A DNA stretch of 64,000 nucleotides. Origin: JBOGOC01 sp050747525. GTDB lineage: Bacteria; Acidobacteriota; Polarisedimenticolia; JACPZX01; DASXTC01. The stretch lies in the NCBI GenBank assembly GCA_050747525.1, contig JBOGOC010000066.1, positions 62,001 to 126,000 of the forward strand, given 5' to 3'. Under the pieces are notes generated by a model, which had not been told where the DNA came from, ran no database searches, and saw only the letters and a program-made list of their open reading frames with translations. Position 1 is the stretch's first letter; the number at the start of each line of letters is the position of its first letter. This document shows positions 42,098-51,600 of this stretch, piece by piece. The translations under genes and the position numbers were made by a program.

Positions 42098-44083
42098 CTA
42101 TTCTCCGCGTCCGGCGAACGCCAGAGCGCTTTCCACCGTTTCGTCGAGCTTGAGCAGGTCGCGCCTCATCAGGTAGTGCCGCCGCTCGGCGCGGCGCTGG
42201 GCCGACCGGAACAGACGGGCCACCAGCCACCGCGGCCTGCCGTCGGAGGGGCGCAGCCCCAGCGCGAGGCGCTTCAGGTGCGGATGCCCCTTCAGCAGAT
42301 CGTCCTGCAGCGAGATGAAGGCCTCGCACGACCCAGGGTCTCCCTGGCGCGCGCAGCGTCCGAACAGCTGCCGGTCGATGCGCCCCGCGTCGTGCAGCTC
42401 GGTGGCGATGACGTGCAGCCCTCCCATGGCCGCCACCTCGGGCTCCAGCTTGATGTCGGTCCCCCGCCCCGCCATGTTGGTGGCCACCGTGATCTGTCCC
42501 ACGCGCCCCGCGCGCGAGACCACGTCGGCCTCCACATCGTCCTGCAGCGCGTTGAGGACGCGGCACGGCACGTCCTTCCCGGCCAGCAGCTCGCTCAGGT
42601 GCCGCGAGTCGGCCACCGTGCGCGTGCCCACCAGCACGGGACGTCCGCGCTCGTGCAGCTCCTTCAATCGCGCCACGACCCCGTCCCACTTCGATTCCGT
42701 GGTCCCGTACACCCGCGTGGGCAGATTGGCGCGGATCATCGGTTTGTGGGTTGGCACCGAGACCACCTGGAGTCGGTAGACCGACCACAGCTCGCGCGTG
42801 GCCTCTTCCGCGGTCCCGGTCATGCCGGCCAGGGTCAGGTAGCGCCGGAAGAAGCGCTGGTAGCTGATGCGCCCCAGGACTTCCGTCTCCGAGGTGAGCT
42901 CGCAGCCTTCCTTGGCCTCGATGAGCTGGTGCAGCCCGCCCTCCCAGGAGCGCCCCGGCATGGTGCGCCCGGTGTATTCGTCCACGATCTGGATCTTCCC
43001 TTCCTTCAGGACGTAGTGGCGATCCCGGTGGAACAGAAGCCGCGCGGTGAGGGCCTGCCGCGACAGCTCCTCGCGGCGAACGCGCCCCGTCCACAGCCCG
43101 CCTGCGCGGGCCCCCAGGTCCTCCAGATGCTTGCGCCCCGCCGAGGTCAGCTCCACGAACCTTCGCGGGAAGTCGACGGTGTAGTGGACGTCGGGCCGCA
43201 GCTCCTGGCTGATCTCCAGCGCCTGGCGGTAGAGCGCCGCCTCGTAGGTGCTGTCCCCGGCCCCCGAGATGATGAGCGGCGTGCGGGCTTCGTCGATGAG
43301 CACGCTGTCGGCCTCGTCCACGATGGCGAAGCACAGGCCGCGCAGGCGCAGCTGGTCGAGGCGCCTCGCCTTGCCCCAGGCCCGCTCCAGGCGCGCCTGG
43401 ATCGGGCCGGGGCGGCGCCCCATCTCCAGCCGGTCCCTCAGGTAGTCGAACACGACCTCCTTGTTGGTGCAGTAGGTGACGTCGCAGCGGTAGGCTTCGC
43501 GGCGCTGCTCCATGTTCATGTCGTGGTGGATCACGCCCACCTTCAGGCCCAGCGCCTTGTACACGGGGCCCATCCAGGCCGCGTCGCGCTGGGCCAGGTA
43601 GTCGTTCACCGTGATGACGTGAACCGGGATGCCGGCCAGGGCCGCCGTGCAGGCCGGCAGCGTGGCGGTCAGGGTCTTCCCTTCTCCGGTGCGCATCTCG
43701 GCCACCATCCCCTGAAGCAGCACCTGCCCGCCGATCAGCTGCACGTCGAAGTGGCGCATCTGCAGGCGCCGCGTGGACACCTCACGGATGATGGCGAACG
43801 CGCGGGCCACCAAGTCGGGCTGGAAACCGCGCGACTTCAGCTCGGGGCGCAGCGCGCGTGCCTGCCACCCCAGCTCCTCCAGGCTCATCCCTTCGTACTT
43901 CGGCCCGATGGCGTTGACCTCCTTCACGATGGCCGCGAAGCGGGACAGGCGTCGGTTCCTCAGCCCGCGCAGCCGGCCCAGGGCGCCGGCCATCAGGCGG
44001 TCGAGGGTCTTCTCGTCCTCGCGGGAGCGCTCGGGGTAGAAGCCGCTGGCGATTTCCTGTCTGAGGGCCGCGCTGGTCGACAT
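42098..44083 (-). CDS. SecA-like preprotein translocase ATPase (short form)
   Basis: A 661-residue protein clearly related to SecA: Walker A region EMRTGEGKTLTATLP (about 129-143), TVNDYLAQRD, DEADSVLIDEARTPLIIS (Walker B), TGTAEEA, VPTHKPMIR, NMAGRGTDI and RQLFGRCARQGDPG (the second RecA-like domain). Canonical SecA is about 830-900 residues; here the C-terminal helical wing/linker and zinc-binding tail are missing. The start (ATG 44083) overlaps the stop of the M50/HlyD gene (TGATG). A dedicated motor for the giant neighbour is inferred; the cell's housekeeping SecA is presumably elsewhere. Confidence 0.92.
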   Translation of the reverse strand: MSTSAALRQEIASGFYPERSREDEKTLDRLMAGALGRLRGLRNRRLSRFAAIVKEVNAIGPKYEGMSLEELGWQARALRPELKSRGFQPDLVARAFAIIREVSTRRLQMRHFDVQLIGGQVLLQGMVAEMRTGEGKTLTATLPACTAALAGIPVHVITVNDYLAQRDAAWMGPVYKALGLKVGVIHHDMNMEQRREAYRCDVTYCTNKEVVFDYLRDRLEMGRRPGPIQARLERAWGKARRLDQLRLRGLCFAIVDEADSVLIDEARTPLIISGAGDSTYEAALYRQALEISQELRPDVHYTVDFPRRFVELTSAGRKHLEDLGARAGGLWTGRVRREELSRQALTARLLFHRDRHYVLKEGKIQIVDEYTGRTMPGRSWEGGLHQLIEAKEGCELTSETEVLGRISYQRFFRRYLTLAGMTGTAEEATRELWSVYRLQVVSVPTHKPMIRANLPTRVYGTTESKWDGVVARLKELHERGRPVLVGTRTVADSRHLSELLAGKDVPCRVLNALQDDVEADVVSRAGRVGQITVATNMAGRGTDIKLEPEVAAMGGLHVIATELHDAGRIDRQLFGRCARQGDPGSCEAFISLQDDLLKGHPHLKRLALGLRPSDGRPRWLVARLFRSAQRRAERRHYLMRRDLLKLDETVESALAFAGRGE

Positions 44084-46230
44084 CAGACGTTGAATCGCTT
44101 GAGGAAGAGCTGCCGCGCGGACCGGTAGAGCTGCCATCCGATCGGCATCGTGCCGTGGTCGAACCGGACGTAGGCGCGCGAGCCGAAGAACACTTCGTCG
44201 ATGCGCCCGCCCAGTCTCAGATCGAACTGGAAGAGACGCTCCATGGTCTGGGTCTGTCCCTTGTCGGTGGGATTCACGGCGATCTCTCCGCCGCCGGCGC
44301 TCCCCAGGATGGTGCTGGGCAGCCTCTCCACCGCGCCGGGGACCTCGCGGATCACCTCGGCTTCGATGATCTCGTCCAGACGCTCGGTGAGGCGCACATG
44401 AACCCCCTGCGTGGTCCCGCGCACCAGGTCGATGCGCGATTGCGGCACCACCGCCCTCACCATGGGGCGGTCCACGTCCGCCACGTAGGCGATGAGGTCA
44501 CCTTGCTTGAGATAGCGATCGGGCATGTCCTGCGCCCGCGGCATCAGGAACACGCCGTCCATGGGGCTGCGGATGAGCAGGGCCGCGCTCCTCTCCTCCA
44601 CGCGGGCCAGCTCTTTCTTCACACCCTGAATCTCCTCCAGGATGATCTGGGCCTGCACGTGATCCAAGGTGAGGGCCCAGTCGCGCCGGCTCTCCAGCTC
44701 GGCCAGGCGCGCCTTCAGCACCCCCGTCTGGCCATCCAGCAGCGGATCGTGGCACGACACCAGCGGCTGCCCGGCCGTCACCCGGTCCCCTGGGCTCACC
44801 AGCACCTGCTGCACGAAACCGTCGGTGCCGGCCCTGACCAGGGACTCCTCGGGGACCCAGACCACTCCCTCGGTGCGGGTCCACGACGGGAAGGGGACCA
44901 CGAACAGCAGCGCCGCCAGGAGCACCAGGCCGGCCGCGCTCAGCGTGAGCGCCCGGGGGCGGTTCTCCCGCAGCTGGGGGCTGGACAGCAGGAACGCCAC
45001 CCCCTTGCCGATCGGCAGCACCACCATGGTGCCGATCGCCCAGATGGCCAGCAGCAGTCCGATGATGAAGAACTTGCCGGCGATGAAGAGCGCGATGGCG
45101 GTGTAGATGAAGGCGCGGTACACGAACGAAGCGACCGTGTACAGCACGAACCAGAAGCGCTCCCCGGGCCCGGAGTAGGGGGTCTGGGTGCGCTTCATCC
45201 CCAGCAGGTACTTCTTGGTCAGGTAACCGGTGTAGGTCATCCCGCGCTGGGCGAGGTTGGGGATCTCCAGGAGGTCCGACAGGATGTAGTAGCCGTCGAA
45301 CCGCAGCAGCGGGTTGGCGTTGAACACGATGCTCGAGACGCTGCCGATGAGCAGCGTGTTCCAGGCCAGCGATCGCATCATGCCCGGCTCGAGCGCCAGC
45401 CAGAAGAAGAGCGCCACCGAGGCCACCAGCAGCTCGACCAGGATCCCGGCCGCGCCCACCAGGGCGCGTCGGTGCTTCTCACGAAACTCGCTGGCCGTGG
45501 AGGCGTCCACGTAAGGGACGGGGGTGAGCACCAGCAGCATGATCCCCATGTCGTGGCATTCGGCGTCCCAGGCTTTGAGGAACCACCCGTGCCCCAGCTC
45601 GTGCAGGAACTTCACGACGGGGAACATCAGCCAGATGGCGAGCAGGTTCTGCGCCGAGAGGACGCGGTCCACGACGTTGCTGGTCAGGTCGGTCCAGTGC
45701 GCCGCGGCCAGCACGGCCGCGGTCCCCACCACGGCCAGCCACAGGATCGCTCCCACCGGGCTGACGAAGGGGCGCACCAGAGGCAGCGTGGCGGCCAGGA
45801 ACCTGTCGGGATCGAAAAGCGGGATGCGCACGGCCAGGGGGCTGCGGAAGGTCTGCCAGAACTTCGACTGCTCCATCTTGCGGGAGCGCCGCAGCAGCTC
45901 GGCCGTGTCGGGCGGCACGTCGCAGAGGATCATGTCCGCCGAGTGGAGCTGGCTCAGGAGCTGGACGACCTCCGTCTGCGTGGGGCCGTCGTCACCCAGC
46001 TCGGCAACAGCGTCCTCCCACAGCTCCTGCACGGTGTGCTCGCCGTCCATCCGGCCGAGCAGGTGGTACACGCTGGGAGGAAACCGGTAGAAGCGCCCCT
46101 TGGTCTGGTCCTGGAGGACGTACCAGATCTCGCCGCGATAGTCGTGGCGACGCACCTGGGCGTGTCCCCTGAGGCGCGGTTTGAGCTCGGCCACACGGTA
46201 CCAGGAGGGGCTGAAGAGGGACTCGTTCAT
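44083..46230 (-). CDS. M50 (site-2 protease-type) membrane protein fused to an HlyD adaptor
   Basis: A 715-residue protein. Residues about 30-100 resemble a PqqD-like peptide-binding domain (FYRFPPSVYHLLGRMDGEHT). A multi-helix region follows with FLHELGHGWFLKAWD (HELGH at 210-214) and NPLLRFDGYYILSD, the second M50 zinc motif. From about 460 an HlyD-type part follows: one helix, lipoyl half (GFVQQVLVSPGDRVTAGQPL), coiled coil, second lipoyl half (IRSPMDGVFLMPRAQD) and barrel. Intramembrane cleavage and export are thus combined; the protein could bind, clip or hand on the substrate. The next gene in the operon overlaps by three bases. Confidence 0.92.
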   Translation of the reverse strand: MNESLFSPSWYRVAELKPRLRGHAQVRRHDYRGEIWYVLQDQTKGRFYRFPPSVYHLLGRMDGEHTVQELWEDAVAELGDDGPTQTEVVQLLSQLHSADMILCDVPPDTAELLRRSRKMEQSKFWQTFRSPLAVRIPLFDPDRFLAATLPLVRPFVSPVGAILWLAVVGTAAVLAAAHWTDLTSNVVDRVLSAQNLLAIWLMFPVVKFLHELGHGWFLKAWDAECHDMGIMLLVLTPVPYVDASTASEFREKHRRALVGAAGILVELLVASVALFFWLALEPGMMRSLAWNTLLIGSVSSIVFNANPLLRFDGYYILSDLLEIPNLAQRGMTYTGYLTKKYLLGMKRTQTPYSGPGERFWFVLYTVASFVYRAFIYTAIALFIAGKFFIIGLLLAIWAIGTMVVLPIGKGVAFLLSSPQLRENRPRALTLSAAGLVLLAALLFVVPFPSWTRTEGVVWVPEESLVRAGTDGFVQQVLVSPGDRVTAGQPLVSCHDPLLDGQTGVLKARLAELESRRDWALTLDHVQAQIILEEIQGVKKELARVEERSAALLIRSPMDGVFLMPRAQDMPDRYLKQGDLIAYVADVDRPMVRAVVPQSRIDLVRGTTQGVHVRLTERLDEIIEAEVIREVPGAVERLPSTILGSAGGGEIAVNPTDKGQTQTMERLFQFDLRLGGRIDEVFFGSRAYVRFDHGTMPIGWQLYRSARQLFLKRFNV

Positions 46231-46242
46231 CGCCTCCCCCGC

Positions 46243-48138
46243 TCACGGCCACCAGGACCAGACCCAGAGCCTGGCCCAGTCGATCAGGTCGTGGGTCCAG
46301 ATCCAGATGAGCCGGCGACGATCGATCTCCACCTTGGCGAAGCCCTCCATTCCGGGGCGCAGCCGCTCCGAGATCTTGTCCAGCGAGGCCTCCACGATGA
46401 AGTGGTTGTGCCCCTCCTCCGCCACCGAGACCGGGGTGACCTTGGTCACCTGGAAGCGTAAGCGGCTCTCCGGAAGCGACGTCAGGATCAGCGTCCCCTT
46501 CTGTCCGGGCTTCACGTCGCGCACGTCCCGCTCGTCCACGCGCAGCATGAGCCGGTACGACTCCAGCGGCGCTATTTCGTACAGAAGCTGCCCGGCGTCC
46601 ACGGGGGCGCCCAGCGACTGGCTCAGATCCCCGTTCACCACCAGCCCGTCGAAAGGAGCCACGATGCGGGCCCGGCTCATCTGCTCATCCAGCAGAGCGA
46701 GCTCCGCCTGAGCCTGGTCCATCTTCTTGCTCGACACGCGCATGGCGGCCATGTCCCCCTCCGCCATCGCCTTGCGCTGCTCCATCAGGAACTGCTCTCT
46801 CTGGCTGGACCACTTGGCGCGCTCCACGTTCAGGTCGCGCACGTCCATGCTGCACAGCACGGCCCCCAGCTTCACCACGTCGCCCGCGCGGGCCGGGGCC
46901 TCGGCGATGAAGCCCCGGTACGGGGCGGTGACGGCGCGCCGGACCTCCCCTTCCAGGGTGGTCTTGGCCGTGACGCGGTACAGGCCCGTCGCGAAGGTGA
47001 AGAAGATGGCCAGCGCCACGATCGACGCCGTGATCAGCTTGAGCACGGCGTGGCGGGGGCCGGTCAGCTTCCTGATCTGGGACCAGAGGCTGTCGCCGGC
47101 CTTGGTGATGAGCAGCCGGTCGTTGCGCCGCTTCTCCTCCAGGATGGGCCCCACCAGCGCCCCGATGCTGTCCACCACCTCGACGGCTCCCCGGTCGAAG
47201 GGCTCGCCACCGGCCCTCTCCAGGGTGAGGGCCCCGTAGGCACGCCCCTCGGAGTCGATGAAGGGGACGGTGCAGACGTATCGGCTTCCGTGGCCGCGGG
47301 CCAGCTGCTCGTGCGCGTACAGCACGTGCGCCCCGGCCTCCTCGGTCTCGGGATAGACCAGAATCGCGTGCTGGTCGACGCTCTCGCTCATCGCGGTGCC
47401 GATCGCCCGGATGAGGTTCATCTGCTTCTTGAACTGGGCGCTGTGCGACAGCGCGCTGACGCGCACCTGGCGCCGCGAGAGGAAGCCGAGGCTGACCCGA
47501 TCGCACTCCAGGCGCGTGGCCAGCTCCGTGGCCACGGCGGTGGCGGCCCCCTGGAACCGCCCTTCCTCGAGCGCCCGGGCGGCCATCTCGAGAGCCAGGC
47601 GCAGATGGCTGCCGCCGCGGCTCTCCGGGTCGGTCTGCTGGCGCAGCACCCAGTTCTGCAGCCAGGCCACACCCCACTGAAGCTGGCGCATGCCGGCCTG
47701 GAGCTGGGGCTGGGGGCGGGACGAGATCTGCACCGCGGCGGCCCCCTGGACGCGCCCTGCCGCCCAGACCGGATAGGCCAGGTGGAAGGGCGCGTCCGAG
47801 GTGCCTTGTCCCGGCGCCGGCTCGGCGCGCAAGGCGATTCCCTTGCGCTCCTTGAGGGCGCGCTCGACCACCGAGGCCAGCTCGAGCCTTTCCTCCGCGC
47901 CGCGCGGCCAGAAGGCCACCGGGGCGAAGGCCCCCGTCTCGGGTCTCTTGAGGACGACCACTCCGGACGAGGCTCCGCCCAGCATCTGGCACTGGAGCGT
48001 CAGCCATGCGGCGCAGAAGCTCTCGGTGCTGGTGGCTTCCTGAAGCTGGCGCCAGAGCGCCTGGTTCAGGTCAACCACGGTGCCTGCGGGCGCCGCGGGC
48101 TCTTCAGCCGTCCGATTCGAAGGCGGGGTCTCCGGCAT
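46243..48138 (-). CDS. GAF-domain HlyD-like adaptor
   Basis: A 631-residue protein. Its N-terminal 350 residues are cytoplasmic with two GAF-like sensor modules (SGVVVLKRPETGAFAPVAFW; then ELATRLECDRVSLGFLSRRQ to DSEGRAYGALTLER). One membrane helix follows (ITASIVALAIFFTFATGLY, about 365-390), then an HlyD periplasmic part with lipoyl halves (FIAEAPARAGDVVKLGAVL, RIVAPFDGLVVNGDLSQ), a short coil and a barrel. The sensor side could tune export to a cytoplasmic signal; this is inferred. It precedes the M50/HlyD gene by 12 bases. Confidence 0.9.
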   Translation of the reverse strand: MPETPPSNRTAEEPAAPAGTVVDLNQALWRQLQEATSTESFCAAWLTLQCQMLGGASSGVVVLKRPETGAFAPVAFWPRGAEERLELASVVERALKERKGIALRAEPAPGQGTSDAPFHLAYPVWAAGRVQGAAAVQISSRPQPQLQAGMRQLQWGVAWLQNWVLRQQTDPESRGGSHLRLALEMAARALEEGRFQGAATAVATELATRLECDRVSLGFLSRRQVRVSALSHSAQFKKQMNLIRAIGTAMSESVDQHAILVYPETEEAGAHVLYAHEQLARGHGSRYVCTVPFIDSEGRAYGALTLERAGGEPFDRGAVEVVDSIGALVGPILEEKRRNDRLLITKAGDSLWSQIRKLTGPRHAVLKLITASIVALAIFFTFATGLYRVTAKTTLEGEVRRAVTAPYRGFIAEAPARAGDVVKLGAVLCSMDVRDLNVERAKWSSQREQFLMEQRKAMAEGDMAAMRVSSKKMDQAQAELALLDEQMSRARIVAPFDGLVVNGDLSQSLGAPVDAGQLLYEIAPLESYRLMLRVDERDVRDVKPGQKGTLILTSLPESRLRFQVTKVTPVSVAEEGHNHFIVEASLDKISERLRPGMEGFAKVEIDRRRLIWIWTHDLIDWARLWVWSWWP

Positions 48139-48173
48139 GGCTCAAGCCGCGCGTCCCGGGGCGTCGTTCCCGA

Positions 48174-48482
48174 TCAGTGCTTTTGCTCCTGGCGCTCGGG
48201 GCCGCCGAGGGTGCCGAAGCGCTTCTCGTACTCGGCCACCACGTTGCCGATCAGGAGCGCCAGCCTCTTGGCCGCGAAGGGGCTCAGGATGATCCGGTCG
48301 GTGAGCTGGACCTTGACCTCCTTCGTCTCTGCATGCCAGGTCTGGTTCGTGCCGAACAGCAGCGTCACTTCCTCGCGCGTGCTCGCCACGTTGCAGACGT
48401 TCGCGTACGAGGTCTTCATGGTGCTGTCGTCCCACTTCACCTTGGGCATAGCACCAGTCGCCTGGTCCACCTTGCCGTCCAT
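48174..48482 (-). CDS. DUF3467 protein
   Basis: A 102-residue soluble protein matching DUF3467: YANVCNVASTREEVTLLFG, VQLTDRIILSPFAAKRLALL and VAEYEKRFG. The family is of unknown function and often lies in membrane/secretion loci. AGGA lies six bases before the ATG. First gene after the giant substrate gene, 136 bases downstream of it (48483-48618), an interval in which I see no gene or clear terminator. Confidence 0.88.
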   Translation of the reverse strand: MDGKVDQATGAMPKVKWDDSTMKTSYANVCNVASTREEVTLLFGTNQTWHAETKEVKVQLTDRIILSPFAAKRLALLIGNVVAEYEKRFGTLGGPERQEQKH

Positions 48483-48618
48483 GGATCCTCCTCAAAATGA
48501 CGTGATTGGGCTGGGAATGACGTACTTTACCCGCAGACCCGCCATAAGACAACGGGTTTTTCCAGCGGGGACACACCTTTCCACCGGGACTCCCGCCTGG
48601 TCGGGTTCCTGACCTGAG

Positions 48619-51600
48619 CTACCGGTTCAGGATGAGCCAGTCGTCGGGAGTTTCGGCCAGCAGCGACTCGCCAGGGTCGGAGACCGAGTCCTGCTGGGCA
48701 GGACGGGCAGGGGCCGTCCGGCGCGTCAGATCCATCAGCCAGCCGCTCACCTCGGCCTCCAGGGCGCCGTCTCCTCCCCGGTGGTTCGATGAGAGGGCAT
48801 CCAGCCCGGCCGCGGTCCCTTCCCAGGACAGGGTCTGGGGCGCCGCCATCTGGTTGTCCATGAAGCCGGAGACAGCCGCCGAGCCGAGGTTGCCGTCGTT
48901 GGTCTTCATGGTGAACCGGCCGAACGAGGCCTCTCCCTTGGCCAGAAGGCCGAACCGGCCGTCCACGGACGTGGCGTTGAAGGCGTAGCCCAGGACTGTC
49001 TGCCCGTTGAGCCCCACGCTGACCGTCGAGCCGCGCAGGGTCAGGCTGACGGTGTAGTCCACCCCCGCCTCGATGGGCGTGCTGAACGAGGCGTCGATCT
49101 TCCATCCGTCCCGGGCCGTGCGATGGCCAATCAGCACCTGGTCGGTCACCGCGTCGATGGCCACGAACTTGAAGTCATCGTCCGCGTACCGGTCGAACAC
49201 CACGCCGGCCCGGCCGCTGGTCTGCAGCACGGCGGTCATGTCGAGGGCCGAGTTGGCGGCCAGCCGGTCCACGGGCAGATGAGCCAGGCTGATGGCGGCG
49301 TCGCCACCCGCGGCAGGGGCTCCCTGGTAGCGGCCGGGGATCGTCTGCCACTGGCCCGTCGCATCGGCGCCGAACAACGAGCCGGTCCCCGCATCGAACT
49401 CCTCGGTGGCCTGGAACGTCACCTGCGGCGGCAGCACCTTGACGGCGATGTCGTCGAAGCGGCCCCGCGAGTTGTCCGCCCCCACGCCCACCAGCCCCCA
49501 GTTCAGGCCATAGGCAAACCCGTCGATCACACGGGCGGCCCAGGTGTGCGAGAAGACGGTGGAATTGTTCACGATGAGAGACGCCGTCAGGCCGTTGATG
49601 GCCAGCCTCATGTTGTAGAACTCGTCCGGCTTCGCCTGGAAGGGTGTCTGCTTCAGCACCTCCCAGCCGTTGGCCGTCCTCTGGCCCATCACCAGCTTGT
49701 TGGTGAAGATGTCCACCCCGGCGAACTTGAAGTCGGTGGGATTCTGGTAGTCGAACAGGACGTAGGCGTTCGCCCTCCAGCCCGCGGTCGGCTTGATCAC
49801 CCGCACCGATGCCTCGAGGTCGAAGTAGGTCGGCAGCTGGTCGCCCACGTGGTAGACGCTCACCGAATCGCCGCCCATGTTGAGAGGAGCCACCTGCAGA
49901 GCTCCGCCCGAAACCGCCCAGACGCCGCTGACGGTGCTGAATCCCTGCATCTGGGCGTTGTTGAAGTTCGCGGACTTCAGCACGTCACGCGGACCGCCCG
50001 GGATCCCGCCCGGCTGCGGGTCGGAGGGAGCTCCGGTCTGCGCATGGAAGTCGGCATCCTGCTGGATCACCAAGCCGATCTCCCCGCGCGGCTCTCCGTT
50101 GCGCAGCGGATCGGCTCCGGTGTCCGCGGCGCGGGTCGGGTCGGCGCCGTCGCCGGCCGACAGGGCGTACAGGAACCCCGGCAGCGCCGGCTGCAGCGCG
50201 CGGCTGACTGTGCCGACGCCGAACGGCGAGAAAGGAACGAGGTAGGCGTTGAACTCGCCCGTCCAGTCGATGAGGCGGTCGCCGCCGGTGTTGCCCATCA
50301 GGACGTCGCGGCCCGCGCCACCGAAGGCGCGATCTTCGTAGCTGGGGTGCGTATCGGGCTGGTTGTTGAGCCCGCCGTTGGTCCCAAGCAGGTCGTCGCC
50401 GTTCATCAGGTCGTTGCCGAACCCGCCGTACATGTTGTCGCGTCCGGTGCCGCCCACCAGCCAGTCGTTCCCCAGGTCGCCGAACAGGGCGTCGTTGCCG
50501 TCGCTCAGCTTGACACCCAGGTTCGGATCGGACTCGACCACCCCTTCGTTGCTCACGAAGTTGAGCAGGAAGGCCTTGCCGGTCCCCGTTTTGGACAGGG
50601 CGCCTCCGTCGGTCAGCAGGATCTGGCGCAGGGCATCGAACTCGTCGTACAGCGCGAACTCGCCGGCGCGCCTCGTGGGATCGAAATGCGCGGCGTCGGG
50701 ATCGTCCGGGTTGAAGCGCAGGGTGTTGCCCGGGTTGAAGGGACGGTTGAAGTCGCTGCGCACCACGCCGATCAGCACGTCGCCCAGATCGTAGGCCTGG
50801 ATGTACGACTCGGTCAGGGCCTCGGCTCCGGACAGCGCGTCGTCGCCCACGCCGCCGTGCACCCAGTCGCTCCCCAGGCCGCCGAACAGGATGTCGTCGG
50901 AGGGCGTGAGGGTCGGGATGAACAGCTGGTCGTCGGTCGGGTCGACGTTGTACGGCTCGAGGTTCACCGTCTTCTTGAGCTGGCCGGTCGGGTTGATGGT
51001 GGCCTGCTGCACTTTGCCAGGGGTGGAGATGTCGGTCTGCACCGTCGCCACGGTCAGCCCGAAGAGCGGCTCGGTCAGACCATTGCGCGACGTGGAAATG
51101 CGTCCGTCGTCGCCCAGGACGCCGTCCTGTCCCGTGCCGCCCGAGATCCAGTCGTTGCCGTAGCCGCCGATCACGTCGTCGTCCTGGCCGTCGCCGAACA
51201 GGACGTCGTCACCCTTCATGCCGTAGATGGCGTCGTCACCCGACTCGCCGTGGATCTCGTCCGTGGCGCCGATGTCGGTGGCCGCGCCGGCCGCGTTGAA
51301 GTCGGCCCCGCCCGGCGTGTAGTCGAGCAGCTCCGCCGCCCGCGGGACGATCCGCAGGGACGGGTTGTAGTTGTCGTAGTTGAACGTCCGGTAGGCGCCG
51401 CCGCTGACACCGTTGATCCCTACGATGCGGAAGATGTTGGCGTTGTCGCCCATGATGACATCGGCATCCCTGCCATGGCCGTCGGCGGTGGCATCGCCGG
51501 CGTCGTTGCGCCCGGCGTGGGTGCCGGCGCCGCCGAAGAGCAGGTCCTCTCCGTCGGGCCGCAGGTTCGGGGCCGCCAGGCTATACAGATTCGAGCTGCC

